DNA from: Bacteroidota bacterium
Lineage (GTDB): Bacteria; Bacteroidota; Bacteroidia; Bacteroidales; Porphyromonadaceae
Assembly: GCA_023389855.1 (NCBI GenBank)
Contig: JAEWDZ010000004.1
Location: forward strand, 62,001 to 126,000
Reading direction: 5' to 3'
Length of the DNA stretch: 64,000 bases
Shown here: positions 9,395-16,814 of the stretch, piece after piece
Position numbering within the stretch: position 1 is the first letter of the stretch
Layout: each line of letters starts with the position of its first letter
The notes under the pieces: model-generated
Seen by the model: the letters and a program-made list of their open reading frames with translations, nothing else
What the model was told of the DNA's origin: nothing
Databases searched by the model: none
Position numbers and translations under genes: made by a program

Positions 9395-10440
9395 TACTTA
9401 GAAGATACTTCGAGAGTGGTTTCTACAAAGGGGACAATGTCTTTTGATGCGAAGTCTCCTTTCAAAAAATCCAAATAACCGGCACAGGCTACCATTGCTG
9501 CATTATCTGTCGTATAACTGAACTTGGGTATATAAATATCCCACCCGTGACGTTCAGCATATTCCGCATATGCATCTCTTAATCCGGTATTTGCACTTAC
9601 ACCTCCGGCTAGAGCTATAGTTTTTATTCCTGTTTCTTTGGATGCCCTTACCAATTTTTCCATCAGAATATCAATGACTGTCTTCTGAAGAGAGGCACAT
9701 AAATCGGCTTTATTCTTATCAATAAAATGAGGATCCTCAATCAAAGCATCGCGTAGTAGGTACAAAAAACTTGTTTTAAGACCACTAAAACTATAATCCA
9801 ATTTAGGGACCCTAGGCTTACTGAATATAAATTTATCAGGATTGCCTTCGTTTGCTAATTTATTTATGATAGGACCTCCAGGATATCCTAAACCCATTAC
9901 TTTGGCACATTTGTCAAAGGCTTCTCCTGCCGCATCATCAATTGTTTGCCCAAGGATCGTCATATCGTAGGGTGTGTCTACACGAATAATCTGCGAATTG
10001 CCTCCTGAAACAAGAAGACATAAGAAAGGAAATGATGGTTGCTTCTTTTCCTCGTCTGTTTCATAGATAAAGTGAGCTAATACATGAGCACGTAGATGAT
10101 TAACAGAAATCATCGGTATATTCATCGCGGCACTAAGACCTTTCGCAAAATTAGTTCCAACAAGTAAAGATCCTAAAAGACCAGGACCTGCAGTAAAAGC
10201 GATGGCATCTATATCATTTATTCCTACATTAGCTCGTTTTAATGCAGTACTCACTACAGGAAGAATATTTTTTTGATGAGCACGAGACGCGAACTCAGGT
10301 ACTACTCCTCCGTATTCAGAGTGCACCTTTTGAGAGGCTATAACGTTGCTCAAAAGCCTACATCCATTTATAACAGCGGCTGCAGTATCATCGCAAGAAC
10401 TTTCGACACCTAATATTAATGGTTCTCTTTCTAATGCCAT
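9394..10440 (-). CDS. tsaD: tRNA N6-threonylcarbamoyladenosine transferase
   Basis: The 348-residue product is the ASKHA-fold protein that adds threonylcarbamoyl to A37 of ANN-decoding tRNAs. It begins with the family's GVESSCDDT motif. The metal-binding pair is His115 and His119 in NHLRAH, and SGGNSQI is the phosphate loop. The length is normal. It is first in the tsaD-pncC-PDZ unit. A TATCTTTG box lies upstream at 10472-10479. Confidence 0.97.
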   Translation of the reverse strand: MALEREPLILGVESSCDDTAAAVINGCRLLSNVIASQKVHSEYGGVVPEFASRAHQKNILPVVSTALKRANVGINDIDAIAFTAGPGLLGSLLVGTNFAKGLSAAMNIPMISVNHLRAHVLAHFIYETDEEKKQPSFPFLCLLVSGGNSQIIRVDTPYDMTILGQTIDDAAGEAFDKCAKVMGLGYPGGPIINKLANEGNPDKFIFSKPRVPKLDYSFSGLKTSFLYLLRDALIEDPHFIDKNKADLCASLQKTVIDILMEKLVRASKETGIKTIALAGGVSANTGLRDAYAEYAERHGWDIYIPKFSYTTDNAAMVACAGYLDFLKGDFASKDIVPFVETTLEVSSK

Positions 10441-10471
10441 ATATCCATATGTGGTTTTATAAAGGTCGTTG

Positions 10472-10479
10472 CAAAGATA
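10472..10479 (-). promoter_or_regulatory. -7 box before tsaD
   Basis: TATCTTTG on the minus strand lies 32 bases before the tsaD start. The nearest TTG (10496-10498) is 16 bases upstream, which is shorter than usual, so this is a tentative promoter. Confidence 0.45.
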
Positions 10480-10494
10480 GCACTTTTTCTTTTT

Positions 10495-11445
10495 TCAAGA
10501 TATCCTCTTACAAATAGCTTCGTAGAATCGTTGGTAGGTGGGCGTATCTATACCGAGCGCTTTTGCCTTTTTTACTACGTACCCTACAAGTAATTCTAAT
10601 TCAGAATTATGTCCTGCAGCAATATCGCTATGCATAGAAGTTGTGGCTTCTTTGGGCATTTTATCGATTATGCTGTATACCTTCTCCACATCGTGGCTTT
10701 CGGTGGGGGCGTCCATCGCTTTGTATAGATTTAGCAGCTCCTCGATTAGGGATTTAAGTTCTGAACTATGTTCTTGCATAACTATTCCCACAGGAGTGTC
10801 AAAATATGCAGTTGCTGCAGCACTAGGAGATAGCATGATAAACTTATCGTTGAGAAGCTGATGAGATTCAGGATAAAGTTTACAAGAAACTCCAGCAGCC
10901 TTTAATAAAAGATAAAACACCTCTAATCGGGATATTTGCCAGTCTTTTGCGACTTCACCCTTTCCTAAGTAGGGCCCGAATTTGAATACATTCCGGTCAC
11001 TCCGGATGTTTATAAGTCCCGGTTCTGTTCGGCGTCCTGTAATATGACATGCAGCCCCAACAATCAAATTATCTGGGTAGAATTTCTTGACCTCTTCGGG
11101 AATTAATACCCCATTTTGCGTAGTGACTATAATGGTGTCTTTAGTTATAACGGACTTTAATTGGTCCAAATTGTTTAATGTATCATATCCTTTAGTTCCT
11201 AATACTAGAACATCAGCCTCTGGAAGATCTGAAGGATCAAAACAAACAGAAGATGGATGCGCATAAAAATCCAGAGATGGAGATATCACGTGGATACCTT
11301 TATTCTTGACCGTCAAACCGTGCTCATTTTCCCTCATGAAATAATGAACAGATATACCATCGAGTTCTTCTGCTATTTTAGCTGCTTGGGCGCCATAGTA
11401 TCCACCCATAGCACCAAGTCCTGAGAATATTATATTTAAAGACAT
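10495..11445 (-). CDS. Ketopantoate reductase family protein
   Basis: The 316-residue product has an N-terminal Rossmann fold with SGLGAMGGYYG, the NADP-binding glycine loop, and a C-terminal helical ApbA domain containing NDKFIMLSPSAAATAYFDTPVG. The family reduces 2-dehydropantoate to pantoate for coenzyme A synthesis. Many genomes also carry paralogues of unknown substrate, so the symbol panE is withheld. The gene ends 54 bases before tsaD but is not clearly in its transcript. Confidence 0.8.
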   Translation of the reverse strand: MSLNIIFSGLGAMGGYYGAQAAKIAEELDGISVHYFMRENEHGLTVKNKGIHVISPSLDFYAHPSSVCFDPSDLPEADVLVLGTKGYDTLNNLDQLKSVITKDTIIVTTQNGVLIPEEVKKFYPDNLIVGAACHITGRRTEPGLINIRSDRNVFKFGPYLGKGEVAKDWQISRLEVFYLLLKAAGVSCKLYPESHQLLNDKFIMLSPSAAATAYFDTPVGIVMQEHSSELKSLIEELLNLYKAMDAPTESHDVEKVYSIIDKMPKEATTSMHSDIAAGHNSELELLVGYVVKKAKALGIDTPTYQRFYEAICKRIS

Positions 11446-11543
11446 AACTACAATTTCTTTATTAATAATTATATCGCCGTATCTTGTTATTATAGCATGG
11501 ATATAGAGCCAAACTTACAATTGAAGGTTCGATACATCTACTA

Positions 11544-12944
11544 TTATAATATGTTAGAGGCCAATTCGGATAGTTCACTCCTTTCACCTTTTACCAAGTT
11601 GACATGAGCAAAAAGTTCTTGACCTCTCATTTTTTCGATGAGATAGGCAAGTCCATTGCTTTCGAAGTCCAAGTAAGGTGAGTCTATTTGTTCGATGTCT
11701 CCAGTAAAAATAATTTTAGTACCTTCTCCTGCACGAGTAACAATTGTTTTTACTTCGTGGGGAGTCAGGTTTTGAGCTTCGTCAACGATAACTAAAGAAT
11801 CAGACAGACTTCGACCTCTTATATAAGCCAAAGCTTCTATAATTAAGGCATTTTCTTGTTGAAGTACATCCACTTGCTTTAGAAATTGTGTGTCGTGTTT
11901 TAACTGGCTTTTGATAAAGTTTAGATTATCAAAAAGAGGTTGCATGTAGGGTGAAATTTTTTGTTTTTCATCTCCGGGAAGATAACCTAAATCTTTGTTG
12001 CTAAGTGCTACAATTGGCCGAGATAGTAATATCTGTGAATAGATGTCCTTTTGTTGCAAAGCTGCAGCAAGAGCGAGGAGCGTTTTTCCTGTTCCTGCTT
12101 TCCCTGTCATCCCTACTAGTTTAATTCTATCGTCCATTAATATGTCCAGTGCGAAGGCCTGTTCGGCGTTGCGTGCTGTGATACCTGCACATGTTTGTTT
12201 TTGAATAGCATATATTTTATTTTCAAAAGGATCAAAGCGAACCATTACACTATTTCGATCACTTTTTAAAATAAAACACTGATTGGGTATCAATGACGAA
12301 GCCTCGGTAAATTCCTCTTTATCTATTCCCTCATGTTCTGCATATATTTTGTCGATTAATTCTGAGGGGACTTCTTCAAAGGCTACTTGATCTTTCTCAA
12401 AGATATTGACATCGGTAATTTTATCAGTATAATAGTCTTCAACATGTAAACCTAGAGATTTGGCCTTTACCCTCATGTTTATATCTTTGGTCACAAGAAT
12501 TGTTTTTGTAGAAGGATCTCTTTCGGCTATCGTTGATACAAAACCTAATATCTCGTTATCCGCTTTAGATGCAGGAAATGCTTTTTTTACATAGGGGTTG
12601 TCTCCACCTTTTAGAGGGATAAAAAGTCTGCCTTTACCATCACCTAAAGAGACACCCTTGCTGAAAAAATCATTTTCTCTAAGAGCATCAATTTTTCGAA
12701 TAAACGAGCGAGCATTAAAATTAATTTGCTCACTACCTTTTTTGAATTTATCCAATTCTTCGAGAACTACGATAGGGATGTATATGTCGTTATCTTGAAA
12801 ATTGTCTATACACTCGAAATCATGGAGAATAACGTTAGTATCCAAAACGAAATTTTTCTTTGAATTCTTCTTTTTCTCATTTTTTTTACTAGCGAAATTC
12901 GTGTTTTCTGTTCCCAAACTAATTTGTTCTTCTTTGTGTTTCAT
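11544..12944 (-). CDS. PIN-PhoH family ATPase (PhoH2-like)
   Basis: The 466-residue product joins an N-terminal PIN nuclease-like domain (residues about 31-170, acidic residue Asp35 in VLDTNVILHD) to a C-terminal PhoH P-loop ATPase (about 255-466, Walker A GKAGTGKT, Walker B LVIVDEAQ). PhoH2 proteins of this build have been linked to RNA unwinding and cleavage and, in some bacteria, to toxin-antitoxin pairs. No antitoxin-like gene is adjacent here. Basic low-complexity residues (about 19-31) precede the PIN domain. Confidence 0.88.
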   Translation of the reverse strand: MKHKEEQISLGTENTNFASKKNEKKKNSKKNFVLDTNVILHDFECIDNFQDNDIYIPIVVLEELDKFKKGSEQINFNARSFIRKIDALRENDFFSKGVSLGDGKGRLFIPLKGGDNPYVKKAFPASKADNEILGFVSTIAERDPSTKTILVTKDINMRVKAKSLGLHVEDYYTDKITDVNIFEKDQVAFEEVPSELIDKIYAEHEGIDKEEFTEASSLIPNQCFILKSDRNSVMVRFDPFENKIYAIQKQTCAGITARNAEQAFALDILMDDRIKLVGMTGKAGTGKTLLALAAALQQKDIYSQILLSRPIVALSNKDLGYLPGDEKQKISPYMQPLFDNLNFIKSQLKHDTQFLKQVDVLQQENALIIEALAYIRGRSLSDSLVIVDEAQNLTPHEVKTIVTRAGEGTKIIFTGDIEQIDSPYLDFESNGLAYLIEKMRGQELFAHVNLVKGERSELSELASNIL

Positions 12945-13005
12945 ATGGACATAAATCTATATCTTTCTACATTAAGGGTTGAGAAAAAAAACTTTTCTCT
13001 GCTAT

Positions 13006-13013
13006 CAAAGGTA
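13006..13013 (-). promoter_or_regulatory. -7 box before the PIN-PhoH gene
   Basis: TACCTTTG on the minus strand, 62 bases before the start codon, matches the Bacteroidetes -7 box. No TTG is seen at the expected -33 distance. Confidence 0.4.
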
Positions 13014-13073
13014 ATATATTTTATTGACTTATTCCATACGAATACTAAAAAAGAATAGAAGAAACGAAAGGCA

Positions 13074-13103
13074 ATTTTTCAATGAAGAAAAACTGCCTTT
13101 CGT
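13074..13103 (-). terminator. Terminator of the rplM-rpsI-rpsB-tsf operon
   Basis: Arms ACGAAAGGCA and TGCCTTTCGT, extended by A/T pairs across one mismatch, form a hairpin beginning 24 bases after the tsf stop. A T-rich stretch with six Ts follows further along on the minus strand. Confidence 0.75.
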
Positions 13104-13126
13104 ATGAAAAATATGATTGTTAGTGA

Positions 13127-13951
13127 TTAATCCTCATTGAGGTTAACCCGTTTAAAATCACAGCAAGTAAGTGTTTTGCTTGCACTATGTAGATAGGCTT
13201 CAACATCTACTTTATTATCCATAATCAGTGCCTGACGAAGGAGTGTGTTTTCTTTGAAGAATTTGTCTAGCGCTCCTTCTGCTATGCGATCTATTATATT
13301 TTCGGGCTTGCCTTGTTCGATAGCTTTTTCACGAGCAATCTTCAATTCTTCATCGATTACACTCTGAGATACGCCTTCTTTTGATACTGCTACAGGATTC
13401 ATAGAAGCAATCTGCATAGCTACGTTTCTTGCCATGCGCTCATCGATGTTCTCGTTGAATGAGGCAATTACTGCTAATTTGTTTCCAGGGTGTATATAGC
13501 TTGTGGTATGCTCTGCAGCAAGGTATTCGTAACTACCGAGTTCCATTTTCTCTCCAGTAGTACCTATACGATCTGTAATGTGATCTGCTACAGGGCGGCC
13601 ATCGATGATAGGAAGGGCCAAAAGCTCTTCTTTGCTTTTGGGTTGCTTTTCCATTGCAATATCGAGGATTGCCTTAGTAAGGTTGATATGACCTTCATTT
13701 TTGGCTACAAAGTCCGTTTCGCATTGAAGAGATACCACGGCAGCAAAGCCTGGTGTATGTGCTGCTAGTACGCAGCCTTCTTGGGCATCTCTATCACTAC
13801 GTTTAGCCGCAATAGCCTTTCCTTTGGTACGGATAATCTCCATTGCTTTGTCGAAGTCACCGTTGGTTTCTTCTAAAGCCTTTTTACAGTCGGTAAGACC
13901 AGCACCACTCATTTTGCGGAGTTTAGCAATATCTTGAATTGTAATAGCCAT
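13127..13951 (-). CDS. tsf: Elongation factor Ts
   Basis: The 274-residue product is the EF-Tu nucleotide-exchange factor. It has the N-terminal UBA-like segment with KLRKMSGAGLTDCKKAL and the core motif TDFVAKN near residue 80, whose Asp-Phe pair disrupts the EF-Tu magnesium site. It follows rpsB by 30 bases, the usual bacterial arrangement, and ends the ribosomal operon. Confidence 0.98.
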   Translation of the reverse strand: MAITIQDIAKLRKMSGAGLTDCKKALEETNGDFDKAMEIIRTKGKAIAAKRSDRDAQEGCVLAAHTPGFAAVVSLQCETDFVAKNEGHINLTKAILDIAMEKQPKSKEELLALPIIDGRPVADHITDRIGTTGEKMELGSYEYLAAEHTTSYIHPGNKLAVIASFNENIDERMARNVAMQIASMNPVAVSKEGVSQSVIDEELKIAREKAIEQGKPENIIDRIAEGALDKFFKENTLLRQALIMDNKVDVEAYLHSASKTLTCCDFKRVNLNED

Positions 13952-13981
13952 AACTATTATAAATTATCGTTTAATAATTGG

Positions 13982-14869
13982 TTATTGTTGTTCTTCAGCT
14001 TCGTCGTTGTAAGGAGTGGCTTGTGTCATTTCCTCATGCTCTCTAGCAACAGCTTCTGCAGTCTGGGCATCTATTTCAACATCCTTAATCCGTTCACGAC
14101 GTGCTCCTGAACGAGTCTTACGACCTGAGCGAGATTTTTCTCCAGACTCTTCAGATCCAGACATTTCCGCAGGTTCTTTAGCCTTGTATTCAAGTAATCC
14201 CTCGCTTATAGCAGAGCACATAGCACCAACAATTAGTTCTACGGTTTCTATTGAGTCGTCATTAGCAGGAATTACATAGTCTATGGGCTTTGGGTTAGCA
14301 TTTGTGTCTACTATAGCAAAAATGGGTATTCCCAAACGTGTTGCTTCGCTTACCGCAATAGACTCTTTGAGAACGTCTACAATAAAAATAGCTGAAGGCA
14401 AGCGATTCATGTCTTTTATAGAACCAAGGTTCTTTTCAAGTTTAGCTTGCTGACGCTCTATCTGGAGTTTTTCTCGTTTGTTCAGATTGTTAAAAGTTCC
14501 ATCTGATTTCATTTTTTCAATCTGAACGATCTTTTTTATAGCCTTACGAATAGTGGGGAAGTTGGTAAGCATACCACCTGGCCATCTTTCCGTAACATAA
14601 GGCATTCCTACAGAAGATACAAGACGTTCTATAGGCTCATTTACTTGCTTTTTTGTTGATACAAAAAGTATTTTTTTTCCGTTTGCAGCAAGATTGCGCA
14701 TTATGGCTGCAGCTTCATCTATTTTGGCAACTGTTTTGTGGAGGTCAATAATATGGGTGTTATTACGCTCCATGAAAATGAAGGGAGCCATGGCGGGGTT
14801 CCACTTACGAGGCTGGTGACCAAAGTGTGCACCGGCTTTTAGAAGTTGTTCGTATGTGATATTAGACAT
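13982..14869 (-). CDS. rpsB: 30S ribosomal protein S2 (uS2) with long tail
   Basis: The first 235 or so residues are a complete S2 (start LLKAGAHFGHQPRKWNP, and FVSTKKQ, ERWPGGMLTNF and PIFAIVDTNANP motifs). The remaining 60 or so form a charged tail, first Ser/Arg/Lys-rich (SRSGRKTRSGARRER) and then acidic, absent from the shorter E. coli protein. A 174-base spacer separates it from rpsI. On the minus strand that spacer can form a hairpin with nested GCTG/CAGC and GACC/GGTC pairs near 14913-14936, so a local leader control is possible but unproven. Confidence 0.97.
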   Translation of the reverse strand: MSNITYEQLLKAGAHFGHQPRKWNPAMAPFIFMERNNTHIIDLHKTVAKIDEAAAIMRNLAANGKKILFVSTKKQVNEPIERLVSSVGMPYVTERWPGGMLTNFPTIRKAIKKIVQIEKMKSDGTFNNLNKREKLQIERQQAKLEKNLGSIKDMNRLPSAIFIVDVLKESIAVSEATRLGIPIFAIVDTNANPKPIDYVIPANDDSIETVELIVGAMCSAISEGLLEYKAKEPAEMSGSEESGEKSRSGRKTRSGARRERIKDVEIDAQTAEAVAREHEEMTQATPYNDEAEEQQ

Positions 14870-15043
14870 TTCTTTTTTTCTTTAGGTTTACTTTCTTGTT
14901 TATCTTTGCTGACCACCGGTCTATCAACAGCAGAGTAGGGAGGTATGGATAATTTCGTTTTATTTTATTGCTATAAACTCCATCTCAACTGTTTTCATAA
15001 GACGGGTAAACACCGTTTGATAAGAGATATCAGGCAAATTAAA

Positions 15044-15430
15044 TTAACGTTTACTGAACTGGAATCTCTTTCTTGCTTTGGGACGTCCCGGTTTTTTACG
15101 TTCTACAACACGAGGATCTCGTGTTACAAAGCCTGCTGCACGCAAAGCAGCTTTATCTTCAGGGTTGATCTTTATAAGAGCGCGAGCGATACCGAGACGT
15201 GCGGCTTCGCTTTGTCCCTTGAAACCTCCACCTCGGAGATTGATCTTAATGTCGTAGTTCCCTTCTACTTCCAATTTTGTCAATGGTTGACGAACGATAA
15301 ACTGGAGAATAGAACTTGGGAAATACTCTTCGAGCGGCTTTTTGTTGATAACAATCTTACCGCTGCCATCATTTACGTAGACACGAGCTACAGCGGCCTT
15401 TCTACGGCCTATTGCATTAATTTGTTCCAT
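15044..15430 (-). CDS. rpsI: 30S ribosomal protein S9 (uS9)
   Basis: The 128-residue product is a normal S9. It starts with NAIGRRKAAVARVYV and ends with the family's basic tail GRPKARKRFQFSKR, which reaches the P-site tRNA. It begins 11 bases after rplM, the standard L13-S9 pair. Confidence 0.98.
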   Translation of the reverse strand: MEQINAIGRRKAAVARVYVNDGSGKIVINKKPLEEYFPSSILQFIVRQPLTKLEVEGNYDIKINLRGGGFKGQSEAARLGIARALIKINPEDKAALRAAGFVTRDPRVVERKKPGRPKARKRFQFSKR

Positions 15431-15441
15431 AGATGTGCGGA

Positions 15442-15897
15442 TTATTTAAGCAGATTGATGTCAATTTTACGTGGTTGTTGAGCTTCTTGCTTATGTTCAC
15501 TTCCATCGTAAACATAAACATTGTTGATAAGCTTATCCCCAAGTTTGTTTTTGGGAAGCATACCTTTAATTACCTTACGAAAAAGGTAAGTAGACCCCTT
15601 TTCTTGCAATAATTTGGGAGTACTACGGCGTTGTCCACCAGGATAACCTGTGTAACGCAAATAGGTGCGGTCAGTCCATTTATTCCCTGTTAGGACCACC
15701 TTTTCCGCATTGATAACAATAACATTGTCACCGCAATCTACATGAGGAGTAAAATTTGGTTTGTATTTACCCCTAAGCAATTTAGCAATCTTGGAACAGA
15801 GGCGACCAAGATGTTGACCTTCGGCGTCCACTATAACCCACTCTTTGGTGGCAGTTGCCTTGTTAACCGATACGGTCTTAAAACTTAGTGTGTTCAC
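15442..15897 (-). CDS. rplM: 50S ribosomal protein L13 (uL13)
   Basis: The 151-residue product is a normal L13, with WVIVDAEGQHLGRLCSKIAKLLRGK and KGMLPKNKLG motifs. It is the first gene of rplM-rpsI-rpsB-tsf. A strong promoter about 260 bases upstream leaves a long leader that can fold, as expected for an autoregulated ribosomal operon. Confidence 0.98.
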   Translation of the reverse strand: MNTLSFKTVSVNKATATKEWVIVDAEGQHLGRLCSKIAKLLRGKYKPNFTPHVDCGDNVIVINAEKVVLTGNKWTDRTYLRYTGYPGGQRRSTPKLLQEKGSTYLFRKVIKGMLPKNKLGDKLINNVYVYDGSEHKQEAQQPRKIDINLLK

Positions 15898-15959
15898 TTT
15901 GTTACTTGTTGTTTTAATAGTTAAACTTCTTTTGGAGTTGCCCTTTTATATCTGACGGT

Positions 15960-16153
15960 TTCATCGATATGAGGCGAACTTAACTATACGAGTTGCAAAA
16001 GGTAATTTCTTCACCCACCGGCAAGAACTCTACACTTTGGACGGGAGTGTAGAACCGGACAAAACTTCCTTTGCGTTCAAAATTAAATTCGTTTTACCGA
16101 CCCATCAAAGAACAACTCGATTTTATCGACATACATCAATCGCATGTATATCA
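15960..16153 (-). ncRNA. Structured 5' leader of the rplM operon
   Basis: Transcription from the promoter at 16157-16186 would make a leader of about 256 nt before rplM. On the minus strand it holds a strong hairpin: TTCTACACT pairs with AGTGTAGAG across a loop of about 8 bases (16022-16052). It is enclosed by CCGG/CCGG, and then possibly by GGTAA/TTACC, which closes a 16001-16087 domain. L13 leaders with autoregulatory function are known in Firmicutes. Membership of a known Bacteroidetes leader family is not claimed. Confidence 0.55.
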
Positions 16154-16156
16154 GCG

Positions 16157-16186
16157 CAAAGGTACGAATAAAATGTGAAATAACAA
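16157..16186 (-). promoter_or_regulatory. Promoter of the rplM operon
   Basis: On the minus strand TTG (16184-16186), a 19-base spacer and TACCTTTG (16157-16164) match the Bacteroidetes sigma-70 consensus exactly. The start site is expected near 16153. Confidence 0.8.
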
Positions 16187-16479
16187 TGATTTTTGACTTT
16201 CTATTTTTATTTCTCACAGTTATTTTTTCTCTTCTATCGAGTAAAAACTCTGTATCTAAAACCTGCAATAAAACAGCCCCTGTTTCACCTCTCTTTTATC
16301 CCTAGCAATCGTCAAGACAAAATATTAGGGTGAGAGACGCTCTTATTTTGCTTAAAACTCCCACCTTGAATCATCATCATTGACACTAATGCTAGCTTCA
16401 TAAGAAGACGTAAAACAGAAAAATGAGATAAAAGAATGCGATAATGATATAATCGAAAGAATGAAGATGATTATGATGA
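16187..16479. other. Non-coding stretch between tRNA-Thr and the rplM promoter
   Basis: No credible gene is seen here. A weak inverted repeat, CAAAATA with TATTTTG, near 16318-16352 lies downstream of the tRNA on the minus strand and could end its transcript. Confidence 0.4.
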
Positions 16480-16551
16480 GCCGAAAGCCGGACTCGAACC
16501 GGCGACCTACTCATTACGAATGAGTTGCTCTACCAACTGAGCTATTTCGGC
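16480..16551 (-). tRNA. tRNA-Thr (anticodon CGT)
   Basis: The 72-base minus-strand sequence folds into a full cloverleaf: acceptor GCCGAAA/TTTCGGC, D-stem GCTC/GAGC, anticodon stem ACTCA/TGAGT with loop TTCGTAA, and T-stem GCCGG/CCGGC with TTCGAGT loop. The anticodon CGT reads ACG threonine codons. The 3' CCA is not encoded. A strong promoter lies just upstream. Confidence 0.96.
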
Positions 16552-16572
16552 AACTGAAAACTGTAGCGCTGA

Positions 16573-16602
16573 CAAAGGTAATATTATTTTTTGATTTAAC
16601 AA
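16573..16602 (-). promoter_or_regulatory. Promoter of tRNA-Thr
   Basis: On the minus strand TTG (16600-16602), 19 bases, then TACCTTTG (16573-16580). The expected start site lies about 15-18 bases before the mature tRNA 5' end. Confidence 0.8.
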
Positions 16603-16720
16603 GCATCTAGCTCAAAAAAATAATCACTACTTAATTTTACACTGTTCGTGTACTTTTCGCCCTCAATTGTTAATCCTCATTACTTACGATTAAGTTTTCC
16701 TATGTTATAAATGTTTTTTG

Positions 16721-16728
16721 TATCTTTG
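16721..16728 (+). promoter_or_regulatory. -7 box before the TPR-pgk unit
   Basis: TATCTTTG on the plus strand fits the Bacteroidetes -7 consensus. It implies a start site near 16732, which argues against the in-frame ATG at 16743 and for the ATG at 16815. No TTG at -33 was seen. Confidence 0.5.
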
Positions 16729-16814
16729 CTCAACGGATTTTTTTGGGTCCACACAGATTTAAGGAAAGGATTATCAGTATAATAATCAAACCTGAGAGAA
16801 AGAAAAAATGCCAT

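Noticed and set aside
14945..15481. 178-codon plus-strand frame across rpsI
   Set aside because: It is antisense to rpsI and the end of rplM, with no promoter and no family resemblance.
16083..16268. 61-codon minus-strand frame upstream of rplM
   Set aside because: It overlaps the rplM promoter and leader and has no coding character.
16743..16814. Longer start of the TPR protein at 16743
   Set aside because: It would begin about 11 bases after the predicted transcript start, with no initiation region; 16815 is better placed.
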